This document shows, piece by piece, positions 8,608 to 17,191 of a stretch of 64,000 nucleotides of DNA. Each line of letters starts with the position of its first letter. Positions within the stretch are counted from its first letter, which is position 1. Under the pieces are notes generated by a model that ran no database searches, was not told where the DNA came from, and worked only from the letters and a program-made list of their open reading frames with translations. The translations under genes and the position numbers were made by a program. The DNA comes from Leptospira perdikensis (GTDB taxonomy: Bacteria; Spirochaetota; Leptospiria; Leptospirales; Leptospiraceae), in NCBI RefSeq assembly GCF_004769575.1, contig NZ_RQGA01000010.1, positions 46,142 through 110,141 on the forward strand. The letters run 5' to 3'.

Positions 8608-11600
8608 CTAATCAGATGTTTTTGTCTCTGCCATCATTGTTTTCAGGATTTGATTCACTTCGGGCCGACAACTTCCGCATCCCGTACCGGCACCTGTTGC
8701 CGTCATAATCGATTCTAAATTACAGGCACCATTTTTGATTTCATCTTCGATATTTCCCCGACCCACACTATTACAAGAACAGACCAGTGCACCTTTAGGA
8801 GGTTTGGCGCCCGTACCACCAGAGAGTAACTTTCCTCGTTTGTCTCCAAGTTCTACTCCGCTAGCAATTAAGTTTTTATATTCAACAAACTCAGCTTTAT
8901 CGCCAATGAGGATGGCACCTACTAATTTATCTCCCTTAACAATACATTTTTTATAACGTCTTCTTTTTCGATCCAAGAATACGATTTCTTCATATTCATC
9001 CGATAGGTTTTCAAAGGAAACACCAGGAAGCCGTAGTGAAACCAACTCAAGGCCTGGAATTTTTAAAAGGTTGGAATGTAAAGATCCTGAGTATGTTTTG
9101 TATTTATAACCAAATATATGTGAGGCGGCAACTTTTGCTTGTTCCTCCGCCGCAAGAACTGTTCCATAAACACCACTGGTATGTTCTGCTACTTCTCCTA
9201 TGGCATAGATATCCGGATCACTCGTTTGTAAAAATTCATTAACTTTGATTCCTTCTCCTAATTCAAAACCTAAGTTTTTTGCCAGATGTAAATTGGGACT
9301 TGTTCCCATCGCATACACAATTCCATCTGGTTGGAGTTTTCGCCCATCTTTCAATTCTACATTCGTAATTCGACCATACCCGTTCACTTTCGAAATTTCA
9401 GAATTAAAAAGAACTTCAATCTCTCTCTTCTCAATTTCTTCTCTTAAGATATCACAAGCGACTGCATCTAATTGTTTGGACATCAAACGATCTGTTCTAA
9501 CAAGAACTGTCACTTTTACATTTAACGACTTAAGAGCCGCAGCAAGTTCCAACCCAAGAAGCCCACCACCAACAATCAATGCATGAGAGTCAGGAACAAA
9601 AAATCCTTTGATCCGATCGGCATCGGTTTTAGCCCGTAAACTAAAAACACCTACCATTTCCGGTCCAATGTATTTCGGAATTTGCGGAGAACTTCCCGTA
9701 GCAAGGATTAGTTTGTTATACGAATGGGAATTACCAAAGGCATCTTTGACTATCTTCGCTTCTGGCAAAATTTCAGTCACTGAGGTTGCAGTATGAAGAT
9801 CAATATTCCAAGAAGCCACTTCCTCTGAATCGGCACTGGAAAGTTCATGAAATTCTTTTTCTCCACTGATAAAATCAGGTAAAAGGATACGGTTGTATAA
9901 AGGATTTTCTTCCTTACAAATCACAGTGATTTCATCATCGGGAGCTAGGTCTTTATAATTTTTTATAAATGCATGTGTACTATTCCCGCCACCAATGATG
10001 ATAATTTTTTCTTTTTCTTTGACATAAGGTTTCACTTGCACGGCAGAGATTTTAAACCCTGGTTGTTTCGAAAAAGGATCATAGTCTTTACTTGTTAGGT
10101 TGTTCGCCCGAGATTCATCATTTTTATTCTTTTTCCCCCAATGCATCGGCAAAAAAACTGTCCCTTGTTTGATGGTGTCAGTAATTTTAGCACGAACACG
10201 TACGACCCCCCTCTCATTCGAAACTTCTGCGATTGCACCATCAATGACATCTATTCGTTTTGCATCTTCCGGATGAATCTCCAAATACGGTTCGGATTTG
10301 TGTTCCATAAGTTTTTGCACTTTACCTGTTCGGGTCATAGTATGCCACTGATCACGGATGCGACCGGTTGTTAAAATGAATGGATAAAGATCTGAAGTTT
10401 TTTCAGATGTATCCTCCGGTGATACATCAAATATCTTTGCTTTTCCATTGGCACGATAGAAAATATGATCCGAAAATAAACGAGGAGTTCCCCCGTGTTC
10501 TTTGTGAGGGTAAGGCCACTGCACAGAACGTTTTTCTTTTAAAATGGAATAATCCAATCCACTGATATCAATTTTGGTATTTTTTGTTAAAGCACAATGT
10601 TCTAAGAATACATCTTCTTCCGTTTTATAATTAAAAGAAGAACCAAAACCCATCTTCTGCGCAAATTTTTGAATGATGAAAGTATCAGCTAACGCCTCTC
10701 CAGGTGGACTCAAAACCTTAGAAAGATAAGTAACACGACGATCGGAATTAGTCATGGTCCCTTGTTTTTCTGCCCATCCAGCAGCAGGAAGGACATAATC
10801 TGCGTAAGGAATAGCAGATGAATTCATAGAAATATCTTGGACCACTACAAGTTCAGCAGCACGTAATCCCTGTTCTACCATACGAGCATCAGGTAAACTT
10901 GTGGTAGGATTTGTACATATGATCCATACTGCCTTCATTTTTCCAGTACGAAGGTTTTCGAACATTTCCACTGCCGTAAATCCTGGTTTACTTTGAATGA
11001 CTTCGGTTTCAACCCCCCAAAACTTTGCCACTTCTTCTCGATGACTCACATTGCTCAAATCACGATGGGCCGGCAACAAATTAGAAAGTCCACCGACTTC
11101 TCTTCCTCCCATAGCATTGGGTTGGCCAGTAAGAGAAAAAGGGCCGCTTCCTGGTTTTCCTATTTTACCAGTTAACAATGACAAGTTGAGAAGAGCTAGG
11201 TTTTTGTTGACACCCACCACACTTTGATTCAATCCCATAGCCCATAAAGACAAAAATCCTTTCGACTGGCCAATGTAAGATGCCGCTAAATGGATCTCAT
11301 CCACAGGGATTCCACAAGTTTTTGCTGCGGACTCTAAATCAAAATCGGATAAAAGTTTTTGTAATTCTGCATAACCTTCCGTATGGGAGTTAATGAATTC
11401 GGAATCAATCCAATTGTTTTGAATTAATACCTTAGCAATTGCATGAAAAAGATAAATATCAGTCCCTGGATGAATTTGTAAGTGTAAGTCAGCATCTGCG
11501 CAGGTATCTGTCTTTCTCGGATCTACAACAATGATCTTTACTTCAGGATGGTTCTTCTTATGTGCTTCAATCCTCCGAAATAAAATAGGATGACACCATG

Positions 11601-12147
11601 CAGGATTTGCCCCTGCGATAAGAAAACAATCTGCAAGTTCTATGTCTTCATATGCAATAGGCACGCTATCTTCACCCAAAGCCATTTTGTATCCCACAAC
11701 GGCAGAACTCATACAAAGTCTCGAGTTAGTATCTATATTATTACTACCGATAAATCCTTTAATGAGTTTGTTGATAATATAATATTCTTCAGTAAGGAGT
11801 TGGCCTGAGACATAGAATCCCACGGAGTCCGGGCCGTATGTTTGAATCAATTTTTTGAACTTATCAGCAATACCTGATAAAGCAATATCCCAACTAACTT
11901 TTGATAATGGAAGATTTTTGTCTTTTCTATGAGAAGGATAAAGAATACGATCAGTTGTATCCATAACCGTATAATGCAAATTCATCCCTTTCGAACATAA
12001 TAAGCCCTTGTTTGCAGGATGGTTTTTGTCCCCTTCCACAGAAATCTCTGTTGGGCTTGTTTTGTGGACAGTCACACCACAACCAACCCCACAATAGGAA
12101 CAAGTAGATGCATAGGTTTCTTGAATCAGCACACAAACAATCAGCAA
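8608..12147 (-). CDS. nasA: Assimilatory nitrate reductase with fused FAD/NAD reductase and BFD-type [2Fe-2S] domain
   Basis: The 1179 residues hold a full electron path. An N-terminal [4Fe-4S] site (C16, C19, C23, C51) leads into a bis-MGD domain. The NSRLCMSS motif supplies the expected Mo-ligand Cys 145, as in Nap/Nas enzymes, and a molybdopterin-dinucleotide-binding domain occupies about 585-700. A pyridine nucleotide-disulfide type FAD/NAD module starts near 714 (IIIIGGGNS) with a second GxGxxG near 860. A C-terminal BFD-like [2Fe-2S] site has C1123, C1125, C1157 and C1160. In other bacteria the reductase part is often a separate protein. It converts nitrate to nitrite in the cytoplasm. 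The longest frame starts at TTG 12147; GTG 12132 is an alternative that fits the overlapping sigma-54-like element. Confidence 0.92.
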   Translation of the reverse strand: MLIVCVLIQETYASTCSYCGVGCGVTVHKTSPTEISVEGDKNHPANKGLLCSKGMNLHYTVMDTTDRILYPSHRKDKNLPLSKVSWDIALSGIADKFKKLIQTYGPDSVGFYVSGQLLTEEYYIINKLIKGFIGSNNIDTNSRLCMSSAVVGYKMALGEDSVPIAYEDIELADCFLIAGANPAWCHPILFRRIEAHKKNHPEVKIIVVDPRKTDTCADADLHLQIHPGTDIYLFHAIAKVLIQNNWIDSEFINSHTEGYAELQKLLSDFDLESAAKTCGIPVDEIHLAASYIGQSKGFLSLWAMGLNQSVVGVNKNLALLNLSLLTGKIGKPGSGPFSLTGQPNAMGGREVGGLSNLLPAHRDLSNVSHREEVAKFWGVETEVIQSKPGFTAVEMFENLRTGKMKAVWIICTNPTTSLPDARMVEQGLRAAELVVVQDISMNSSAIPYADYVLPAAGWAEKQGTMTNSDRRVTYLSKVLSPPGEALADTFIIQKFAQKMGFGSSFNYKTEEDVFLEHCALTKNTKIDISGLDYSILKEKRSVQWPYPHKEHGGTPRLFSDHIFYRANGKAKIFDVSPEDTSEKTSDLYPFILTTGRIRDQWHTMTRTGKVQKLMEHKSEPYLEIHPEDAKRIDVIDGAIAEVSNERGVVRVRAKITDTIKQGTVFLPMHWGKKNKNDESRANNLTSKDYDPFSKQPGFKISAVQVKPYVKEKEKIIIIGGGNSTHAFIKNYKDLAPDDEITVICKEENPLYNRILLPDFISGEKEFHELSSADSEEVASWNIDLHTATSVTEILPEAKIVKDAFGNSHSYNKLILATGSSPQIPKYIGPEMVGVFSLRAKTDADRIKGFFVPDSHALIVGGGLLGLELAAALKSLNVKVTVLVRTDRLMSKQLDAVACDILREEIEKREIEVLFNSEISKVNGYGRITNVELKDGRKLQPDGIVYAMGTSPNLHLAKNLGFELGEGIKVNEFLQTSDPDIYAIGEVAEHTSGVYGTVLAAEEQAKVAASHIFGYKYKTYSGSLHSNLLKIPGLELVSLRLPGVSFENLSDEYEEIVFLDRKRRRYKKCIVKGDKLVGAILIGDKAEFVEYKNLIASGVELGDKRGKLLSGGTGAKPPKGALVCSCNSVGRGNIEDEIKNGACNLESIMTATGAGTGCGSCRPEVNQILKTMMAETKTSD

Positions 12148-12158
12148 TAACTATGCCA
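12143..12158 (-). promoter_or_regulatory. Sigma-54-like promoter element for the nitrate reductase gene
   Basis: The minus strand reads TGGCATAGTTATTGCT, with GG and GC separated by exactly 10 bases, close to the TGGCAC-N5-TTGCW consensus. Transcription would begin about 12 bases after the GC, near 12132, where a GTG in the reading frame lies. If it is used, the message would have almost no leader and the TTG at 12147 would be upstream of the transcript. Confidence 0.45.
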
Positions 12159-12219
12159 ATTGCTGAAATATTCACAAAAATGCTTATTCCGACAGGAATT
12201 TGAATTGAATCATCCCAGA

Positions 12220-12235
12220 TTGAACCAGGTTCCAA
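12220..12235. promoter_or_regulatory. GAACC-A-GGTTC palindrome in the nasA-nirB intergenic region
   Basis: TTGAACCAGGTTCCAA contains a 5-1-5 palindrome. It is 62-77 bp upstream of the nitrate reductase sigma-54-like element, a place where an activator or enhancer-binding protein could sit. The same GAACC/GGTTC half-sites recur at 12505-12523. Apart from these dyads and the promoter elements, the 411-bp region 12148-12558 shows no gene. Confidence 0.35.
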
Positions 12236-12473
12236 CAAAATCACGAAAAAATATTCGTAAAATATGCACATAAAACGTACATATTTATTAGATTCTAACA
12301 GAAAGGATTAAAATAACTTCAAAAGGAAAGTGACTTACTTTGGGAACTCATGCTCGAAAGATAGGCAGTTTCCCTTTTCTTGTAGTGAATTTTCTCTTTT
12401 TTCCGCAAAGACTCTCTCAATTTCCTAAGTAAGCTCCTGTATCCGTAGTATTTTTAATCTAGCTGCCTCCGTT

Positions 12474-12489
12474 AGGTACACTTCGTGCA
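12474..12489 (+). promoter_or_regulatory. Possible sigma-54-like promoter for nirB
   Basis: AGGTACACTTCGTGCA keeps the GG-N10-GC spacing but departs from consensus at the T before GG and the first T of TTGC. It would start transcription near 12500, giving a leader of about 58 nt. Its credibility rests mainly on the better matches at the neighbouring nitrate genes. Confidence 0.35.
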
Positions 12490-12504
12490 TATTATAGGAA
12501 GACT

Positions 12505-12523
12505 GGAACCATACAACGGTTCC
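12505..12523 (+). promoter_or_regulatory. GGAACC-N7-GGTTCC hairpin or operator in the nirB leader
   Basis: A perfect 6-bp inverted repeat with a 7-base spacer lies 36 bp upstream of the nirB ATG and just downstream of the predicted start of transcription. It could be an RNA hairpin in the leader or a second binding site for the factor that recognises 12220-12235. There is no T-run after it, so it is not a classical terminator. Confidence 0.35.
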
Positions 12524-12558
12524 CTTCAGAATACTTTTGATCCAGGTAGGGTAACAAA

Positions 12559-15078
12559 ATGATCAAGCGAAAGTTAATCGTCATTGGAAACGGGATGGTT
12601 GGACATAGATTCTGCGAAAAGTTGGTGGAATTTGGTGGCACGGATAAATTCGATATTACTGTTCTTGGAGAAGAACCAAGAAGAGCTTATGACCGCGTCC
12701 ATCTTTCAGAATACTTTGCAGATAAATCTGCCGATTCCCTTTACCTTTGTTCCCCTGATTGGTATAGAACAAACGGTATAAAATTATTATTATCAGAACC
12801 TGCCATCTCTATTGATACGATCAAACGAAAGTTAGTTACTAATTTAGGAACTGAACTAGAATTCGATGAATTAATTTTTGCAACTGGTTCATCTCCTTTT
12901 GTACCTCCACTCGAAGGTTTAGACAAAGAAGGTGTTTTTGTTTATAGAACCATTGAAGATTTAGAACAAACAATGGAATACAGCAAAAAAGTAAAAAAGG
13001 CTGCTGTACTCGGTGGAGGACTACTCGGACTCGAAGCTGCTAAAGCTCTGGTTGATTTAGGAAAAGAAACTCATGTTGTGGAATTTGCTCCAAGACTTAT
13101 GCCAAGGCAGTTGGATGATGGTGGTGCTGCCATTTTAAAATCCAAAATTGAAGAGATTGGGGTTGAAATTCATTTAAACAAACAAACAGAAAAAGTATTG
13201 GGTAATGAAAAAATCGAAGGATTCGAGTTCAAAGATGGTGGCAATCTCCAGTTCGATATGCTCATTGTTTCTGCTGGAATTCGTCCGCGAGATGAACTCG
13301 CAAAAGAAGCTGGTATTGCTGTGGGAGAACGTGGTGGTATCATCGTAGATGATGGAATGGGAACAAACGTGTATGGAATTTATGCGATTGGTGAAGTAGC
13401 ATTACATAGAAATTTTATTTATGGTCTCGTGGCGCCTGGTTACGAAATGGCAGAAACTCTTGCTTTTAACTTATGTAGCCCTGGCAGCAAACCTAAGGTG
13501 TATGCTGGCTCCGATTTATCCACAAAACTAAAGTTAATTGGTGTTGAAGTGGCCTCTTTTGGAGATGCTTTAGGCCAAGCAGAACATATTCCAATTGTTT
13601 TTAAAAATCCAAGAAGTGGTGTTTATAAAAAACTAGTGATCTCACCTGACGGTAAATACTTACTCGGTGGAATCCTTGTTGGTGATGCTAAAGCTTACGG
13701 AAACTTATTGTCCTTTTATTTAAACAAAATGGAACTTCCGGAAGAACCAGAAACTTTGATTGTTGGTTCCGTTTCTGCAGAAAATCTTTTTGGTGCTGAT
13801 TCTTTACCGGATGATGCAAAGATTTGTTCTTGTAATAACGTTTCCAAAGGGAATATCCTCACTGCCATTCGCGAAAAAGAATGTTATGACATTACTAGTT
13901 TAAAGAACTGTTCCAAAGCTGGTAGTGGTTGTGGTGGATGTTTGCCACAAGTAAACTCCATTCTTAAAGCTGAGTTGAAAGTGCAAGGTAAGGTAGTTAC
14001 AGAACATCTCTGTGAACACTTTAAATATTCAAGAAAAGAACTTTTCCAAGTCATAAAAGTAAAAGCACTCAAATCATTTCCTGATGTAATCAAAGAGATT
14101 GGTCGTGGAAATGGATGTGAAGTTTGTAAACCAGCTGTCGCATCAATTCTTGCAAGTGTATGGAACGAACCCATTCTCAAACATAGAGAAATCCAAGACA
14201 CCAATGATAAATATCTCGCCAATATCCAAAGAGGAGGAACCTACTCTGTGGTTCCGCGAATCCCTGGAGGAGAGATTACTCCCGAGAAACTCATTGCGAT
14301 CGGAGATGTTGCCAAAAAATACAACCTCTATTGTAAAATTACCGGTGGACAACGTATCGACTTGTTAGGTGCAAGAATCGATCAACTCCCTGCTATCTGG
14401 AAGGATTTAATCGAGTTCGGTTTTGAAAGTGGACATGCTTACGGGAAATCAATGAGAACTGTAAAAAGTTGTGTTGGTTCTACCTGGTGCCGGTTCGGAG
14501 TACAAGATAGTACATCATTTGCAATCAAATTAGAAGAAAGATACAAAGGAATTCGTGCTCCTCATAAATTAAAGTGCGGAGTGTCCGGTTGTATTCGTGA
14601 ATGTGCAGAAGCCCGTGGAAAAGATTTTGGAATTATTGCCACAGAAAGAGGTTGGAACCTGTATATCGGTGGGAACGGGGGAGTAAACCCTAAACATGCG
14701 ATCCTTTTTGCAGAAGATTTAGACGAAGACACTTGTATCAAGTATATCGACCGTTATATGATGTTTTACATCAGAACCGCAGACAAACTGATGAGAACTT
14801 CTACTTGGTTAGAACAACTGGAAGGTGGAATTGATTACTTAAAAGATGTAGTTATCAATGACAGATTAGGGATCAACTCACAACTGGATGAAGAGATGAA
14901 TGCTCTTGTGAACACTTATCTCTGTGAGTGGAAAGACGTTGTGGAAGATACTGAAAAACAAAAGAAATTTAGACATTTTGTCAATAGTAATGAAACAGAT
15001 CCTAATATCAAATTCATCGAAGAACGTGGTCAGATCCGCCCAGTGGATTGGGTAGAAAAAGATTTGGTTAATTCATAA
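12559..15078 (+). CDS. nirB: Assimilatory nitrite reductase [NAD(P)H], large subunit
   Basis: An 839-residue NirB of normal length. The FAD/NAD domains occupy about 1-310 (VIGNGMVGHRF; second nucleotide motif AVLGGGLLGLEAA near 149). A BFD-like [2Fe-2S] site has C423, C425, C458 and C461, and a second Cys pair lies at C520/C523. The C-terminal half is the ferredoxin-like nitrite/sulfite reductase fold. Its sirohaem-[4Fe-4S] cysteines are C638, C644, C678 and C682 (C-x5-C and C-x3-C). It reduces nitrite to ammonium in the cytoplasm. The AGGTAGGG ribosome binding site supports the ATG at 12559. It heads the operon nirB-nirD-cobA-moaCB-moeA. Confidence 0.95.
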   Translation: MIKRKLIVIGNGMVGHRFCEKLVEFGGTDKFDITVLGEEPRRAYDRVHLSEYFADKSADSLYLCSPDWYRTNGIKLLLSEPAISIDTIKRKLVTNLGTELEFDELIFATGSSPFVPPLEGLDKEGVFVYRTIEDLEQTMEYSKKVKKAAVLGGGLLGLEAAKALVDLGKETHVVEFAPRLMPRQLDDGGAAILKSKIEEIGVEIHLNKQTEKVLGNEKIEGFEFKDGGNLQFDMLIVSAGIRPRDELAKEAGIAVGERGGIIVDDGMGTNVYGIYAIGEVALHRNFIYGLVAPGYEMAETLAFNLCSPGSKPKVYAGSDLSTKLKLIGVEVASFGDALGQAEHIPIVFKNPRSGVYKKLVISPDGKYLLGGILVGDAKAYGNLLSFYLNKMELPEEPETLIVGSVSAENLFGADSLPDDAKICSCNNVSKGNILTAIREKECYDITSLKNCSKAGSGCGGCLPQVNSILKAELKVQGKVVTEHLCEHFKYSRKELFQVIKVKALKSFPDVIKEIGRGNGCEVCKPAVASILASVWNEPILKHREIQDTNDKYLANIQRGGTYSVVPRIPGGEITPEKLIAIGDVAKKYNLYCKITGGQRIDLLGARIDQLPAIWKDLIEFGFESGHAYGKSMRTVKSCVGSTWCRFGVQDSTSFAIKLEERYKGIRAPHKLKCGVSGCIRECAEARGKDFGIIATERGWNLYIGGNGGVNPKHAILFAEDLDEDTCIKYIDRYMMFYIRTADKLMRTSTWLEQLEGGIDYLKDVVINDRLGINSQLDEEMNALVNTYLCEWKDVVEDTEKQKKFRHFVNSNETDPNIKFIEERGQIRPVDWVEKDLVNS

Positions 15079-15092
15079 GCAGGAGAATCAAA

Positions 15093-15464
15093 ATGTCAGT
15101 AGATACAAAAAACAAAGAACGAGTATTCATAGGTCCAGTTTCTGAATTCGAAAAAGAAGGTGGAGTGTCGGCAAAAGTAGGCGATAAACAAATCGCAGTT
15201 TTCTACTTTGAATCCCGAAACGAGTGGTATGCTTGCGACAATGCCTGTCCTCATACAGGGGACATGGTTTTGTCTCGTGGATATTTAGGAGATACCAATG
15301 GGGAACCAAAGGTAGTTTGTCCACTCCACAAAAGAAACTATTCTCTAACGAGTGGTGAATGTCTTAGTGGTGAAAATTATAAAGTTAATCTTTATCCTGT
15401 CGTCGTAGAAAATGGATCGGTATATTTAGAAGTGGATCCGTCCATTTCAGGTAACCGCGGTTAA
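15093..15464 (+). CDS. nirD: Nitrite reductase small subunit with intact Rieske site
   Basis: A 123-residue Rieske-fold subunit 14 bp after nirB. Unlike many NirD proteins, which have lost the cluster, this one keeps both ligand pairs: C52-P-H54 (ACPHTG) and C76-P-L-H79 (CPLHKRN). It could therefore carry a [2Fe-2S] centre and take part in electron transfer to NirB. A clear AGGAG ribosome binding site precedes the ATG. Confidence 0.9.
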   Translation: MSVDTKNKERVFIGPVSEFEKEGGVSAKVGDKQIAVFYFESRNEWYACDNACPHTGDMVLSRGYLGDTNGEPKVVCPLHKRNYSLTSGECLSGENYKVNLYPVVVENGSVYLEVDPSISGNRG

Positions 15465-15475
15465 TCGATACCTAT

Positions 15476-16267
15476 ATGGATATTTCCAATAACCAAACAA
15501 ATAAAGGTAAGGTGTATTTGGTAGGTGCAGGACCGGGTGATCCGGAACTTCTGACTGTTAAGGCACTCAAAATGTTACGAAAAGCAGATGTTGTTTTTTA
15601 TGATGATTTGGTTTCCCCAAGAATTCTTGGGGTTTGTCGAAAAAAAATCCAATTGGTTTATGTTGGAAAAAGATTGGGAATTCATAGTTGTTTACAAGAT
15701 GAAATCAATTCAAAACTCATCCAAGCGGCAAACGAATTCAAAACGGTTGTTAGGCTGAAAGGAGGAGACCCTTCTATCTTTGGACGTGTTGGGGAAGAAT
15801 TTGCGGCACTCCTTGCGGAAGGAATTCATTGTGAGATTGTTGCTGGTATCACGACTGCTTCCGGAGTTGCCTCCTCCTTAGGATTTCCATTAACCCACAG
15901 AGACTATGCGAGGGAGATCCTGTTTCTTTCAGGACACAAAAAGGATGGTGCCAACTCGGAAGGTTTTAAAAATCTCAACTGTGTTGGAAAAACCATCGTG
16001 GTTTATATGGGTTTGAACTCGATAGGTCTCATTGTTTCCGAACTTCTAGATGCAGGGAATACAAAAGAAACACCTATCGCTGTCATTCAAAATGCAACCT
16101 TGACGACAGAAAGAGTTTTCACTGGAAATTTAGATTCAATCCAAAACATCATTGAAGAAAACGAGGTCAAATCACCAGCCATTCTTGTGATAGGAGAGAT
16201 TGTACGTTTCTATTGTGAGATGGAAAATTTGAAAAATGGCTGTTCTTCCATTCTCACACCCTTATAA
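15476..16267 (+). CDS. cobA: Uroporphyrinogen-III C-methyltransferase
   Basis: A 263-residue SUMT of the CobA/CysG-A type, with the GAGPGDPELLTVKAL start motif, VRLKGGDPSIFGRVGEE and the VAGITTASGVASSLGFPLTHR region. It dimethylates uroporphyrinogen III to precorrin-2 using SAM. In this operon position the product should feed sirohaem for NirB. The oxidase/ferrochelatase part of CysG is absent here and must be encoded elsewhere. It begins 11 bp after nirD. Confidence 0.92.
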   Translation: MDISNNQTNKGKVYLVGAGPGDPELLTVKALKMLRKADVVFYDDLVSPRILGVCRKKIQLVYVGKRLGIHSCLQDEINSKLIQAANEFKTVVRLKGGDPSIFGRVGEEFAALLAEGIHCEIVAGITTASGVASSLGFPLTHRDYAREILFLSGHKKDGANSEGFKNLNCVGKTIVVYMGLNSIGLIVSELLDAGNTKETPIAVIQNATLTTERVFTGNLDSIQNIIEENEVKSPAILVIGEIVRFYCEMENLKNGCSSILTPL

Positions 16268-16276
16268 GGGATAGGA

Positions 16277-17191
16277 ATGAATGATATTACTGGCAAAAGA
16301 ACCACCCTTCGTTATGCAGAAGCAGAAGGGTATGTGTATTGTAAGGCGGAGACAATGGAAAGAGTCAAAGCCAACACATTACCCAAAGGAGATCTATTTG
16401 GGGTAGCAAAGGCAGCAGCCCTACTCGGATCAAAAAAAACTTCAGAACTCATCCCGCACTGCCATCCAGTTCCCATCGATTCGTTTTCAATTCAATTTGA
16501 AATTATAGAAGAGAAAAATGCCATTCGCATTCAAACTACGGCAAAGTCCATAGGCAAAACAGGAATCGAAATGGAAGCACTAACTGGAGTTACAGTTGCT
16601 GCCTTAGTCATTTATGATCTCTTAAAACCTATTGATAAAGAAATTGAAATTTCTTCTGTCCGACTTCTGGAAAAAAAGGGAGGAAAAACAGATGCACAAA
16701 TTTCTAAATTTGCTGCAGGGTCCACAGCAAAAATTTTAGTTTGTTCCGACTCCTGTTTTGCCGGTAAAAAAGAAGATGGTTCGGGAAAAGTCATCGCAGA
16801 CCTTCTTATCCAAGAAGGGGTAGATGTTTTAGAAATTAAAATCGTTCCCGATGAACCAAAAGACATTCAAGATACCATTACAAATTGGACAAAAGAAAAA
16901 ATTGACCTCATTGTTACCACTGGTGGGACAGGACTTGGTCCAAGAGATAATACAACTGATACCATAAAACAAATCTTAGAACAGGAGTTACCAGGTGTTT
17001 CCGAAGTAATGCGTTCCTTCGGACAAGACAGAACTCCTTTTGCAATGTTGTCTCGTTCTGTTGCTGGTAGGATCGGAAAATCTTTGGTGGTTTCCGTACC
17101 AGGAAGTACCAATGGTGCGAGAGAGAGTATGACGGCAATTTTACCTGCAATTTTCCATGCTAAAAAAATGATGCGAGGAGAGGGGCATTGA
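16277..17191 (+). CDS. moaCB: MoaC-MoaB/Mog fusion, Moco biosynthesis
   Basis: Two Moco enzymes in one 304-residue chain. Residues 1-150 are MoaC (cyclic pyranopterin monophosphate synthase): LPKGDLFGVAKAAALLGSKKTSELIPHCHP, then GIEMEALTGVTVAALVIYDL and a C-terminal KKGGK. Residues of about 155-304 are a MoaB/MogA adenylyltransferase: ILVCSDSC near the start, then the TTGGTGLGPRD motif and VVSVPGSTNGARE. The fusion joins an early and a late step of Moco synthesis. It follows cobA by 9 bp and overlaps moeA. Confidence 0.93.
   Translation: MNDITGKRTTLRYAEAEGYVYCKAETMERVKANTLPKGDLFGVAKAAALLGSKKTSELIPHCHPVPIDSFSIQFEIIEEKNAIRIQTTAKSIGKTGIEMEALTGVTVAALVIYDLLKPIDKEIEISSVRLLEKKGGKTDAQISKFAAGSTAKILVCSDSCFAGKKEDGSGKVIADLLIQEGVDVLEIKIVPDEPKDIQDTITNWTKEKIDLIVTTGGTGLGPRDNTTDTIKQILEQELPGVSEVMRSFGQDRTPFAMLSRSVAGRIGKSLVVSVPGSTNGARESMTAILPAIFHAKKMMRGEGH

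Noticed and set aside
11951..12271. A 106-codon minus-strand frame over the 5' end of the nitrate reductase gene
   Set aside because: It overlaps the clearly coding N-terminal Fe-S motif in another frame, has low-complexity hydrophobic composition and no family; a shadow frame.
12505..12523. Hairpin before nirB as a NasR/ANTAR-type antitermination leader
   Set aside because: The loop has seven bases rather than the expected pair of six-base loops, there is only one hairpin and no following terminator.
16612..17150. Several antisense frames across the moaCB gene
   Set aside because: Opposite-strand shadows of a conserved gene, as in many places in this window.
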